64,000 nucleotides of DNA from Ascoidea rubescens DSM 1968. Its lineage: Eukaryota; Ascomycota; Saccharomycetes; Ascoideales; Ascoideaceae. Numbering within the stretch: position 1 is the stretch's first letter; each line of letters opens with the position of its first letter. Below, one piece after another: positions 1-10,126 of the stretch. The position numbers were made by a program, and so were the translations under genes. The stretch covers positions 1,038,461 to 1,102,460 of the forward strand of contig NW_017962916.1 in assembly GCF_001661345.1 (NCBI RefSeq). The letters run 5' to 3'. The notes below the pieces were generated by a model, which saw only the letters and a list, made by a program, of their open reading frames with translations, had not been told where the DNA came from and searched no databases.

Positions 1-674
1 CCAGTGACATTCACCTTATCTCCTGTAATGAAATTTTGTACTGCAACTTCAGCTACTTTTCGAACATAATTGTGTCTTTTTTCATCACGCAATCTCGAAA
101 AACGTAATGCGGATTGACCACCTCTTCCATGCTTCTTGGGTAAATCAACAGTAAATTTATGCAAAACTGTTCGAGTATTTCCAGAAACAACCCCAAATAA
201 TGCTCCATTACCATCCATAACAATAAACCCAAACTTATCATCATTTTGTAATAACTCTGCCAATGATTCGGTATGGAACTTATTATCACATAAATATAAT
301 GACGTGTTGATTGGCTTAAATGGTTCAAAATCAATGTTCAACTTCTTTTCTTTTCCTTCCTCAGTTATAACATCCCCACAATATATAACTAACCCATTTG
401 GTGGAACTTTATTATACAACTTCAATTTTTGTTGAGTCGAGGTAATAGCTGATAAAACTGATAACCTATTAACTCTTGACTTGATATTAGAAGCTGTACC
501 ATACTCATCTGTCAACATTTTTTGAGTAATTGAAACTTGTGATTTGGGTGGTAAAATCAATGAAATCATTGAAGTACCATTTCCTCTAGCAACCTCAAGT
601 TTTTTGATAATTTTCTTGATTCTCCAAATTTGAATGTTTTTTTCAGCATCTGTTTCATCTATTAGAGGTGCCAT
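1..674 (-). CDS. SUP45: Eukaryotic release factor eRF1, N-terminal 224 residues (cut by window edge)
   Basis: The reading frame opens at the ATG complementary to 672-674 and stays open to base 1, so about half of the usual ~437-residue protein is visible. eRF1 recognises stop codons in the ribosomal A site and triggers peptide release together with eRF3 (Sup35). Visible motifs are TASNIKS (NIKS at residues 63-66) and YLCDNKF (127-133), both in the stop-codon-reading domain, and GRGGQ (GGQ at 185-187), the peptidyl-tRNA hydrolysis loop. All are canonical, which fits the use of TAA, TAG and TGA as stops by neighbouring genes. The gene is transcribed away from CRZ1. Identification is very secure; the C-terminal eRF3-binding domain lies outside the window. 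Confidence 0.97.
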   Translation of the reverse strand, partial: MAPLIDETDAEKNIQIWRIKKIIKKLEVARGNGTSMISLILPPKSQVSITQKMLTDEYGTASNIKSRVNRLSVLSAITSTQQKLKLYNKVPPNGLVIYCGDVITEEGKEKKLNIDFEPFKPINTSLYLCDNKFHTESLAELLQNDDKFGFIVMDGNGALFGVVSGNTRTVLHKFTVDLPKKHGRGGQSALRFSRLRDEKRHNYVRKVAEVAVQNFITGDKVNVT

Positions 675-2473
675 TTTTAATTATTCTTTATTGTTTCTAA
701 CTTTTTTATCTCTTGTAATTTTTTTTTTTGCTTTTTCCTGTTTTTACTAAATTGATAAGTTGATTTCCAAAATTAGTTTGGAATATTTGCTTTCGTTATT
801 TTTTAACTATCACCTCAAGTTTTTGAAATATTTGTTCATAAAGCAACTTGGGTGAAAAAAAATAACCTAAAATTTTTCCCTCCAATTACAAAAGTTAATA
901 CCACGTGAAAAATCATGAATCCAACCTGATGGCTTGCATTATTAAATAAGCTTTTCTTACATAATAATAAAAATCATACTTAATTACTTAATCAGACGAA
1001 GTACCTTCAAAAAGCAACTTTCAACTTCTATCTCCAGATTTTCCGTTTGAATTTACTTTTTCATCTTTTTTTTGTTTTTGTTTTTGTTTTTCTTTTTTGG
1101 TTTCAAAGTTTGATAAAATAATCGAGTATAGCCATCATTTTTCAAACTTCACTCTAACCCTTTTTCTTGTTAAAGCTTATTTATTCATTTCCCCTACCTA
1201 AATTATATACAAAATATTTCCTATTTATTTCTCAATGTAGATATTTATATTTAATTAAGCACAATATAATATGGCTTATGGAGCTAAAAGTAAATTCAAT
1301 CTTTTATATTTATCGCTGTCATCGGCATTTTAGGGATTGCAAATTGTCCAAAAATAAAAATAAATAACACTGCCTCTTATTTATTTCTTTATGTATTGAA
1401 TCGAGCTTGAACCTGTACTTATTTTAACTTTATTCTGTTTTCATCACATTATTCTGCTAGCTTTATCGAAAATAAAAATAACATTAAACAGTTCGGCAAT
1501 AAGGGCATTTATTTTCACTATTCGTATTTGGAATATTCTTATTTGTGACTGCTAACTAAAAATTTTATGAAATAAAAGCACTCAAGTGAAAAACAATATT
1601 GAAACCCATCTCCAAGACACTCGTTATTATAGATCATTGGTAAGTAATAATAATAGAATCTTCTTTTAAAAAATATCTTATTTAATAAAAACCCCCAGCT
1701 AAAGTAAACCCTATTATCAATAAAAACAAAAAATGTCCCTGGTATAATCTATTTATGCTTTATATTTCTTGATTTGTTCAGTTATATTGTATTTTGTACA
1801 CAAGGTCTGGAGGCACGGTCTTCTGACTGTTATTCACCGAGAAGGCTTTTGCAATATTTTTTTAAATACCGCCGGCGACTGAGGCTATCTGTTTCAAAGT
1901 AATATTCAATTACCGTGTGAAAAAGCCTGAGTCATACTACACGTAATGGTGAACCAATATGCGCGGCTGCATACACTCGAAATAGTAGTATTATCCTTGT
2001 TTCACAGGGTATGGGCTAGAACGTTGTCTTTACTAATTACTGGTTTTTCTATCACAATGTTAGTTTGTTAAAACAAGTTACCCGAATATTGTATTTCTGC
2101 AGGGAAGTATGCCTCCAATTCATATGTGCTGGGTGTGATGTTTTTCTTCCAGTTACATTACTTGCATTCAAAAAGCCGGTTTTTAATCATTTAACAAATG
2201 CAAAATAATGTATCGTCTTTATGATATTGTATGTAAAATTTTAAGTGATCCAACCATATTTATTTAGTTGGTTTCCTCTTTTAATCTTTAATTTGGTTGA
2301 TTTTCTCTTCTCAAAACCTATTCTTACTACTACTCCAGAAGCAAATCTTTTTAAACACCGGTTTTAATTTCTTATACACTATTTCATTTTCAACATTGAA
2401 AAGGATCATCCATTAGATAAAGAGTAATTGAAATAATTTTTAGCTTTCCTTTTATCAATTACATTTAATTATC
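675..2473. other. Long intergenic region between SUP45 and CRZ1
   Basis: This 1.8 kb stretch separates two divergently transcribed genes. I see no credible coding frame (the best is 66 codons of low-complexity sequence), no tRNA boxes and no repeat element. It holds T-rich tracts near 1055-1095, a CACGTG box at 902-907 on the SUP45 side, and a slightly more GC-rich part at about 1800-2150. Its size suggests extended upstream control or a long leader for CRZ1, but this is inference. Confidence 0.6.
902..907. promoter_or_regulatory. CACGTG box upstream of SUP45
   Basis: A perfect CACGTG palindrome lies 228 bp upstream of the SUP45 start. In yeasts this core is bound by the bHLH factors Cbf1 and Pho4. 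The same hexamer recurs in several other promoters of this window. Confidence 0.5.
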
Positions 2474-2766
2474 ATGAAACAACAATTAACAAGTAGTTTT
2501 GATCAATACTTGTCTGTTATAAATAATTCCAACTCAAGGGCTATCAGTACACCTTCATATCTTAGTAATAACACTAGTAGTTCTGCTTCTTCGATTATCA
2601 GTCCAACAACTCCAACACCAAAAATTATGGCAAGCCCTAGTTCCTCTCCCAAATCCTCGAATTTAAACAAATCATTTGGTTCTCCTGCAGCATATCAAAT
2701 AAATTCCACTTCAAATACTGCCGCTATTTCTAATATTAACAGTAATATTAACAGTAATATTAACAG

Positions 2767-2821
<55 letters not shown>

Positions 2822-4429
2822 CTCAATAATTATCCAGAACAGAATAACAATATCCTTGATTTGAACATCAATAATATCAGAGAGAAAAACCAAGGTTTTT
2901 TCAATAGAAACTTGGTATTTAATCAATACGCGAATTTACCTCCATTAAACACCTTACCTCCCTCAAATTTTTTGGATGCCAATAATAACACCAATATCAT
3001 AAATAACATAAATACAATTAACAATATTCATCAACAAAATAGAAACAATAGAAATCTTTTATTGTTGGATAATAATCAAATGAATGACTACCAAAAATAT
3101 CAGTATCAGCAACAGTGTCAATACCAATACCAATATCAATATAATAATCAAATTATGGATCCAGGTATTAATACAAATCTTAATACAAATCTCAATGCAA
3201 ATTTCAATGCAAATTTCAATGCGCCAAACTACAATTTGCCTCAATTAGTATATTCGCAACCTATGCCATCAAGTTTGCCAATACTCCCCTATCCAATAAT
3301 TAATCAAAACTGTCTAGCATATAATTATAACTCAGTTTTTCCTTCAGTTGAAAAATCACAATTTTCTTCAATATCGCCCTTGCTGATCACAACTAGTATT
3401 CCATCAATAAATACCCTTTTAAATCCACTAATAACTTCACAGCCTACAAACGCTATAAATTATGGAAACAATCATCTTCAACCTGATTCCTTTCAGTCTC
3501 AAAAAAATCATATTGTTACAAATTTATTTGATGGAAATAACAACAAAGTACCAATAACTGAATCTACTATTAATGCAGCTATAGAGACTGCTCAGGATTC
3601 TGCTGTTAAAGAATCAGGTCTACCACGTCGTAGACGACGTAGAAATAAACCTAATAAAGAAAATAATTTAAATCAACAACCAAGACTACTTGGGTTTTCA
3701 AACGACAACTTAATTGATATAAATTCTGTCATCACTCAGGGTATAAATGGGAATACTGAATCCGAAGAAATTTATGTTTGTGATATGTGTGGCAAAAGTT
3801 TTAATAAACCATACAATTTAAGATCACATTTAAGAACACATTCCAATAAAAAGCCATATGCCTGTAGCACTTGTGGAAGAAAATTTGCTAGAACTCATGA
3901 CAGAAAGAGACATGAAGCATTACATGATGGTATTAAAAAGTATAAATGTGGTGGTATATTGAAAAATGGCACCAAATGGGGATGCAATAAAAAATTTGCA
4001 AGAGCAGATGCACTTGGAAGACATTTTAAGACTGAAACTGGTTGGCTTTGCTTAAGACCAGTGCTATTATTTGAAGCGCAAAAAGATAATAGATCAATGA
4101 AAACTTCAGCAATAAATAGTGAAGCCGATGGATTAAATGATGAAGCTTCTATTGGAACGTTAAAGTCAAGAAATAGCAATTTTTTAAATTTTGATTTGGA
4201 TAGTGAATCATTTGAGAATACTAAACAGTTATTAATGTCAGCTACTGGAACAAATCTATCAAATATTTCTAGATTATTGGCAACAAGTGATGAATTGATA
4301 AGCAACTATGGAGAAGAATTTTTAGCAGGATTAAATTTTGACAAAAAAAATTTATCAAATGAAAGTTTGGTAGCTGATACAAATAACGAAGAAGTAGAAT
4401 TTCAAAATAACAACAATAACAAAAATTAG
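2474..4429 (+). CDS. CRZ1: Calcineurin-responsive C2H2 zinc-finger transcription factor, Crz1 type
   Basis: The 651-residue protein has a long low-complexity N-terminus (Asn, Ser and Gln rich, with about 16 Asn encoded by an AAT run) and a zinc-finger block at about residues 434-530. The first two fingers are canonical C2H2 (CDMCGKSF...HLRTH and [11 protein letters not shown]...H). The third is the unusual long Crz1-type finger with CGG...[19 protein letters not shown]. That third-finger arrangement is characteristic of Crz1. In the family, Ca2+/calcineurin dephosphorylates Crz1, which then enters the nucleus to activate stress and cell-wall genes. A basic RRRRRRNK stretch at about residues 388-395 could be a nuclear localisation signal. 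I could not find a convincing PxIxIT calcineurin-docking motif by eye. The start is the first ATG of the frame. Confidence 0.9.
2773..2820 (+). repeat. AAT trinucleotide microsatellite inside CRZ1
   Basis: About 16 AAT units in frame encode a pure Asn run in the Crz1 N-terminal region. Its length probably varies between strains. Confidence 0.85.
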
Positions 4430-5404
4430 GGTTAATTCATTTTTATTGTAGATTCTTAATATCTTTATAAAACTGTATTTGAAACAAAAAATATGTATAT
4501 CAAAAAGATTAGTGGTAATTTATTTTATAGCATTTATTTTATGATAAAAGTTAAGAGTAAGAGTTTTGTTAGGACAAATTATAATTAAGTGAAGGAAATA
4601 CTATACTATACTCTGAAACAAAAAAACAGCATAAAATTAACAAAACCAAGAATAAAATTGATAGTCAGTTTTTTTATGTTATTAACATGCTTCAAAAAAG
4701 ACACCCCTCAATAGTTATCTGAATTTTGAACTTGTGAAAGAGTTTTGAATTTTATGGTCATTTGATTTTTTTTGTGCGTTTAATAATCACAAAAAAGTGA
4801 AATTAGAAATAATTTTCAATTGTTTTTCTAGAGACATAAAAAAGGGAAACTGTTATTTAGACACACAACAACTCCGCTGCTTGAAAACCAACGATTGCTG
4901 AAACAAGAACAAGCAATAGGAATGAAGTATTTAAGAAAAGCAAAAAAAGTGTTCCTTGCTGCTAGAGCAGTTTCAAAAAATACTCTAAAATAAAAACGCA
5001 GTAAACTGGATTGGTTTGGAATTCCCAGCCATTTATATTTTTGTTATCTGCTCTTGCTACGATAGCTCCCGTTTTAAATGCCGAAGTGTTCTGGAGCTGT
5101 TTTGGGGGATGTTTTAAACTCCTGCACAACCATTAATAATCCAAACGGGCCATTTGTTTTCATTGTTCGGCATCCCAGCGAAAAGGTCTAGAACATCCAC
5201 GGATGATGAATGCTATCCGTGCTCACATCGGTAGAAAACCACGTGTACAGATAGTGATAACGTAATTCAACCGTTTTTGTACGGCACGGATTTCAAGGAT
5301 TTGTTTACGATTTTTTGAGATGAAGCACTGTGCATTTCAACAATACTCTGCAATTTTACTTCATCCAGATCCATCACACTATCAACAAAAGATATCCAGA
5401 CAAC
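4430..5404 (+). other. Intergenic region upstream of SNP1
   Basis: This 975-bp spacer holds the CRZ1 3' end and the SNP1 promoter. I see no coding frame or RNA gene. A somewhat GC-richer part at about 5080-5290 contains a CACGTG box at 5240-5245. Confidence 0.55.
5240..5245. promoter_or_regulatory. CACGTG box upstream of SNP1
   Basis: A perfect CACGTG (context CCACGTGT) lies 160 bp upstream of the SNP1 start codon and is a candidate Cbf1-type site. Confidence 0.5.
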
Positions 5405-6446
5405 ATGGTAAGTTGCTTGATATTACTAGTTCTAATTTTCTATCTATTGACTATTTTCTTACTATTTGATTTGTACTGTTCATACTAACTGCTTTTCTCA
5501 CCAATTGATCTAGTCCAATTCTGATTCTTTGTTACCAAGGAAGATATCACAGCTATTTGAACCAAGACCTCTATTAAAATATGTTCAGCCAATTGATGTC
5601 GCGCCACAAAAACGCTCGAATCAAATTATATCTGGGATGTCTTCACTAATTCATGACAATGTATTGAAGGATTATATTGAAAATGCGAAGTATGAGCCAA
5701 CTGAGGGTTTACAGCAAAAGCAAATACGTGAAAAAAAAGAGAAAAAACGATTATTAAATGAAAAATTGAAAAAAGATTTGGATAACTGGCATCCCAATCA
5801 CGACTCGCAAATAATTGGGAATCCTTTTAAAACATTATTTTTGTCGAGATTACCATATGATATATCAGAAGATGATCTACATAAGATCTTTGATCAATAT
5901 GGTGAAATAAAAAGAATTCGAATAATTGAAGACAAATATAACAAGAATAAAAAAAAGGGGTATGCCTTTATTTTATTTGAAAGAGAAAGTGATTTTATTC
6001 AAGCGTTAAATAGCTGCAAAAATTTAAAAATCAAAAATCGATTAATAATAGGTGACATTGAAAGAGGTAGAAGAATGAATAATTGGTTGCCAAGAAGACT
6101 AGGAGGAGGATTGGGTGGTAGAGGTTATACGAAAAGAGATTTTTTGAGCTCATCATTTCCATCTAATCCCACCAATTTATCACATTCTTCACCCTCGAGA
6201 AATAGATATCATGGTAAGCCTCCATCATCAACGATGAGAAATAACTATAGTAGTTATAATAATCCTATAAACTCGAGTTATAAAAGAGAATATAATTCTG
6301 GTTCTAATTTTGACTACCGCCAAAGAGATTCTATGAGGGATTCTACCAGAGATCCAATGAGAGATAGAGAAAGAGAAAGATATAGGGAGAAAAAAATACA
6401 ACATGACAAAGTTTATAATCAGATGAACCCAAGATCTTATTATTAA
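5405..6446 (+). CDS. SNP1: U1 snRNP 70-kDa protein homolog, intron-containing
   Basis: The gene is a join of 5405-5407 and 5514-6446, giving 311 residues starting MSNSDSLLPRK. The open frame of exon 2 has no ATG near its start. The ATG comes from a three-base first exon followed directly by GTAAGT. The conserved U1-70K N-terminus (LFEPRPLLKY), an RRM at about 107-188 (RNP2 LFLSRL, RNP1 KGYAFILF), DIERGR and RRLGGGLGGRGY identify the family. The C-terminus is Arg/Ser/Tyr rich with RDSMRDSTRDPMRD-type repeats. The protein binds stem-loop I of U1 snRNA and takes part in 5' splice-site recognition. It converges with the gene at 6804-8471. Confidence 0.93.
5408..5513 (+). other. Spliceosomal intron of SNP1
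   Basis: A 106-nt intron directly follows the start codon. The donor is GTAAGT (5408), a perfect TACTAAC branch site lies at 5483-5489, and the acceptor TAG ends at 5513, about 25 nt after the branch A with no AG between. Removing it joins ATG to TCC in the frame of exon 2. If retained, translation from the ATG would stop after 27 codons at the TAA inside TACTAAC. Confidence 0.93.
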
Positions 6447-6460
6447 GAACTAAAATCTAT

Positions 6461-6748
6461 TTTATTTTTTATTATTTTTTATTATTTTTTATTATTTTTT
6501 ATTATTTTTTTTACAGTTTTTTACTATTTTTTACTATTTTTGTTTATTTCATTTAATTGTATTTAACTGTATTTAATATAATATATTGGCAATAATTGGT
6601 TTATGTTATCCATCTATAAGACCAATAGAAGGGAAGAGAAAAAAGTAACATATTATTTTAATTATTATGAAAAAAGAATGAAAAAAGAATGAAAAAAGAA
6701 TTAAAAAAGATGAAAAAAGATAAAAAAAGATTAAAAAAGATTAAAAAA
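6461..6748. repeat. Two A/T-rich tandem arrays between convergent genes
   Basis: The 357-bp spacer between the SNP1 stop and the next gene's stop holds about five copies of a 10-bp ATTATTTTTT unit (6461-6510), further TTACTATTTT copies to about 6540, and a purine-rich array of about 10-bp AAAAAAGAAT/AAAAAAGATT units (about 6666-6748). Probably 3'-flank sequence with terminator function; no gene is present. Confidence 0.7.
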
Positions 6749-6803
6749 ATCAAAATATTTTAATTTTTGAAGAGAAAGAAAGTTAAAAGGTAATAAATTT
6801 ATG

Positions 6804-8471
6804 TTATTTATATTTGTATTTATATTTTGAAGTTTTTGTTGTTTTAGATTGAAATGAAGAAAGAGAGGAAGAAGAGGAAGAGGAAGAGGAAGAGGAAGAG
6901 GAAGAAGAATAATTTTCATCATAAATGTCGTTAAGATTCTTGTTATGATTTTCATTAAGTTTTTCATTAAAATTTTCATTAGAGCTATCATTAAAATTCT
7001 GATTGAGGTTATCGTTAAAGTTGGGATTAAAAAGTTCATTAAAAGTAACAGTATTACTAGCTTGATCGTCATCTGAATTGGAAGAAAGTTTGTTTCTAGG
7101 AAAATGCGTTTTAAATTTATCTGTCAGGTAAGAGGAGTGAATAATTGGGACCTGATAGGTGTCGGTAGAATCGCTATCATTATTTTCATTGATACTATTA
7201 ATACGGTTGATATCATTGATATCAAGATTATCGGTTTGATTGTTATCAATGTGATAAGAGAGATTTCCATTAATTTTAGGAAGAATTAAAGATTTTTTTT
7301 CAATGTTGGGGTTGATGAGATTGTCATTTGTAAGAGGCAGGGTATCGTTTTGAGTATAATTTAACAGATTTATGTGATGGTAAGATTCAATTTCATCAAC
7401 AAGGTTATCTATAGAATCCTCATTGATTTCGATCTCTTGGTAATCTTCCCAAGCATCGGAGATGAGAGCAGTTGATATATTTTGATCGTCAGTGGGATTT
7501 ATTATTGTTGGATTGTCGTTATGGGAGGATAAATTTGAGAAAGAAAAAGAAAAGTTGTTTAAATTGTTTAAATTATTTGAACAGTTTGAACAGTTTGATT
7601 TATAATTGTATTTGCTTTTAGATTTTTGACAATCCGGATACTGAATGTTAGCGATTGATTTGAAACGAACCTTTTTGACAGGAGTATCTTTTGGAGGGAT
7701 TTCTCTTTTTGCATATTTATTTGCAGGTATGGAAGAAGTCTTTTTGAGTATTGATTTCAAAACTGGTTTTGGGTTCGTTTTTAAATCAGGCTTTGAATTT
7801 TTAATTAAATCTGGGTTGGAAATATGATTTGCACACTTATTTGGAATATTATTTGGAATATTATTTGAAATTGGGTTTGAAGAATCTAGAGATAAATTAC
7901 TGATAATTCTGTCTAGATCGTTATATATGCTGCTGTTGTTATCATAGTCACTGATAGTATAGTCAACATCATTATAATCGTCATTATTGTTATGAATTTT
8001 GTTACTGGCATTGTTGATGATTTTACTAGATTTATTTAAGATGGCATCTTTATTCTTTGGTTTAGTAGATCCATGGGGATGGAAGGTGGGAGAATGAGAG
8101 TGAATTAAATGAGACGAATGAGCTGGGTGAGCTGAGTAAGAAGAATGAGAAGATTTGTTTGAACGTTTGGAAGTTGAAGAAGAGCTGCAGCTATGGCTAT
8201 GAATTTGGGTCAGGTTGCGGGAAAGAATATTGTCGGCATGAGCAGCGGCAGCTGCTGCTGCATCATCGGCGGCGGGCTGAGTGGCAGTGGGTTCGGGAGG
8301 AACAGTCACAGTGTTTGTGAGAGAGTCGTTGGAGTTGGTGCTGAAAGTGCAAATGAGTTTTTTCTGTCTCGATTTCTTGCTTGTGGAGGAGATGTAGTAG
8401 TGAGAAGCCGACTTCAACTTTGTTGCCAGGGCCGGCGAGTGGAGCTGGGGGGAGTTATCGTTGGTGCTCAT
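6804..8471 (-). CDS. Unknown low-complexity protein with a KVRF motif
   Basis: A 555-residue frame starts at ATG (8471). I do not recognise it. The N-terminal third is Ser/His/Ala rich (runs of SH, HS, AAA), the middle is Asn/Asp rich, and the C-terminus carries imperfect NENFNEKLNENHN-like repeats, a Ser run of about 14 and a KYKYKYK tail. The only conserved-looking segment is around residues 237-280, with KSILKKTSS and then KKVRFKS. KVRF fits the RVxF docking consensus for protein phosphatase 1, so a PP1-binding regulator is one possibility. The 5' third is markedly richer in GC than the rest. It lies downstream of the Eat1/Imo32-type gene in the same direction, 197 bp away. Confidence 0.6.
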   Translation of the reverse strand: MSTNDNSPQLHSPALATKLKSASHYYISSTSKKSRQKKLICTFSTNSNDSLTNTVTVPPEPTATQPAADDAAAAAAAHADNILSRNLTQIHSHSCSSSSTSKRSNKSSHSSYSAHPAHSSHLIHSHSPTFHPHGSTKPKNKDAILNKSSKIINNASNKIHNNNDDYNDVDYTISDYDNNSSIYNDLDRIISNLSLDSSNPISNNIPNNIPNKCANHISNPDLIKNSKPDLKTNPKPVLKSILKKTSSIPANKYAKREIPPKDTPVKKVRFKSIANIQYPDCQKSKSKYNYKSNCSNCSNNLNNLNNFSFSFSNLSSHNDNPTIINPTDDQNISTALISDAWEDYQEIEINEDSIDNLVDEIESYHHINLLNYTQNDTLPLTNDNLINPNIEKKSLILPKINGNLSYHIDNNQTDNLDINDINRINSINENNDSDSTDTYQVPIIHSSYLTDKFKTHFPRNKLSSNSDDDQASNTVTFNELFNPNFNDNLNQNFNDSSNENFNEKLNENHNKNLNDIYDENYSSSSSSSSSSSSSSSLSSFQSKTTKTSKYKYKYK

Positions 8472-8668
8472 GGTGTAAAAGCAGCAGCGTTAAAGGTAGG
8501 AGTTGTTGGGATGGTGGTGTTGAGGCCTCAGGCTCCTGTGCTTCTGGATGGAGAGCGATGCCGTCGTAGTTCCATCTTTTGCTCTGCCGGGACATTGCTC
8601 TCAGCAGCCGCTCTCATTGGCGCTCTGTTGCGGCTGCTCCAGGGCTCGCTGCATTAGGGCTCGATTCA

Positions 8669-9652
8669 TTAAGGCTCTTCAAACCACTCGACCCAGTGCT
8701 TGACTCGCGCTACAAACTCCGTAGGCTTTTCCGAAATCACCCAATGCCCGGCGTCGATCTCGTCAAGACGGAAGTTTGGGAAAAACATTCCTACATCCCG
8801 AAGATACTCGTCGGCGACGTACTTTGATCGGCTCCCTCGAATAAACACCGCTGGCTTCGTGCTGCGGACTGCCCTCGAGTCGTATGGCCATCCTGCAATG
8901 TGTCCGTTGTCGATCGCCTTGCCCAAGATCCGAAGTGGCACCTTGCTCTCGTACGCAATGCTGCTGCTACTGTTCTTGCTTCTTTTGAGGTTGGTGAGCA
9001 AGAACTTTCTCGTGAACTCGTTGGCCTCGATGCTTTTCAAGTACTCGTCTGCCTCGCGAAGACTCTGGATGCCCAAGCTCTTGTTCTCGGTGATGTCGAG
9101 CAACTTCCTCACATACTGCCCAAAGATCGATCCTGACGCTGACGCAAAGCTCACTGGCGAGTTATCCACTATCACTCCCATCGACACCAACTTCTCCTTT
9201 CGCAACAAAACCGCCATCGCAGTCTTTGCTCCCATCGAGTGTCCAATCAAAACGCAGAGCTTATTTTGTTTCTTGTAAAATTCTTCGTTTTCAATGAATC
9301 TCTCAACATCCTGTGCTAGTGATGGGTAGTCGTGTCTAGCGATGTGTGGCGAGTCCCCATGGTTCCTCAAATCCAAGCAGTACACATCTCTCTTTAACTC
9401 TTGACTTAGTTTTCTGCCAACACTTCTGTTGTTGCCTTTGTTGCCAAAAAGCCCATGTAGCATAACAATTGGTGGCAGCTTGCTCTCTTCTTTGTATTGG
9501 TACTTATCAAACGCCAACTTGACTGATTTTATGTTGTCGCTTAATGCGTCTCCCATCCAATTCAAATCACCCTCGCCATAAAAATACCTTCTTCTTTCCA
9601 CAAATTTCGCTGCGAATGCTCTCTTAGAAGCTAAATGGTTCGTTCGAATCAT
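8669..9652 (-). CDS. Alpha/beta hydrolase of the Imo32/Eat1 family
   Basis: The 327-residue protein starts at ATG 9652 with a basic N-terminus (MIRTNHLASKRAFAAKFVERR) that could be a mitochondrial presequence. The alpha/beta-hydrolase motifs are MLHGLFGNKGNNRSV (oxyanion region), LDLRNHGDSP, and GHSMGAKTAM with nucleophile Ser139. Asp163 (VDNSP) and His303 (DAGHW) complete the triad. The 24-residue Ser-to-Asp spacing matches my memory of Eat1. Family members include Imo32 (mitochondrial intermediate-peptidase substrate) and Eat1 (ethanol acetyltransferase making ethyl acetate); I cannot tell which this is. Its base composition is about 50% GC over most of its length, far above its neighbours. 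It diverges from PTC7. Confidence 0.85.
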   Translation of the reverse strand: MIRTNHLASKRAFAAKFVERRRYFYGEGDLNWMGDALSDNIKSVKLAFDKYQYKEESKLPPIVMLHGLFGNKGNNRSVGRKLSQELKRDVYCLDLRNHGDSPHIARHDYPSLAQDVERFIENEEFYKKQNKLCVLIGHSMGAKTAMAVLLRKEKLVSMGVIVDNSPVSFASASGSIFGQYVRKLLDITENKSLGIQSLREADEYLKSIEANEFTRKFLLTNLKRSKNSSSSIAYESKVPLRILGKAIDNGHIAGWPYDSRAVRSTKPAVFIRGSRSKYVADEYLRDVGMFFPNFRLDEIDAGHWVISEKPTEFVARVKHWVEWFEEP

Positions 9653-10126
9653 TTATTTAATTCTAATTATCTTACTCTATTTTTCTTCGAGTCCTATTCC
9701 CTGATTGATCTACTGTCCAAACTTGTTCTGATTTGTTTAATCTATCCGAAGGTTATAAATAATAGTAACATTCTTTTTTTTTTCAATTTCGCTATTCGTT
9801 CTCTATTTAAACTTTTTCATCGGGGAAAAAATTTATTAATACAGCCATTTTTATCAAAATTCATTTATCATCTACTTTTTTAACTTTCGTTCGTTTTTGA
9901 TTGTTATTTTTTTTTTTTAAATTCCAAAAATAAAAGAAAAGAAAAGAAAAAGAAAAAAGAAAGCAAAATATTCACTGTTTATGAATTATTATCCTAAAAC
10001 TAAAATAAACGTTGCCAAAGAATATATTCTTAGATAAATTTTTAATCAAAACCAAACCAAATCAAACCAAATCAAATCAAAACCAAATCAAATCAAACCA
10101 AATCAATTCACATTACTCCAAACCAA
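9653..10126. other. Divergent promoter region, Imo32/Eat1-type gene and PTC7
   Basis: This 474-bp spacer lies between two genes that both seem to encode mitochondrial proteins. It is made of T-runs (9774-9783, 9907-9919), purine-rich AAAGAAAAG sequence (about 9930-9965) and a CAAATCAAACC-like repeat (about 10045-10115) just before the PTC7 start. No gene is visible. Confidence 0.55.

Noticed and set aside
8193-8657. Plus-strand frame of 154 codons
   Set aside because: Antisense shadow caused by the GC-rich plateau, which lowers stop frequency in all frames.
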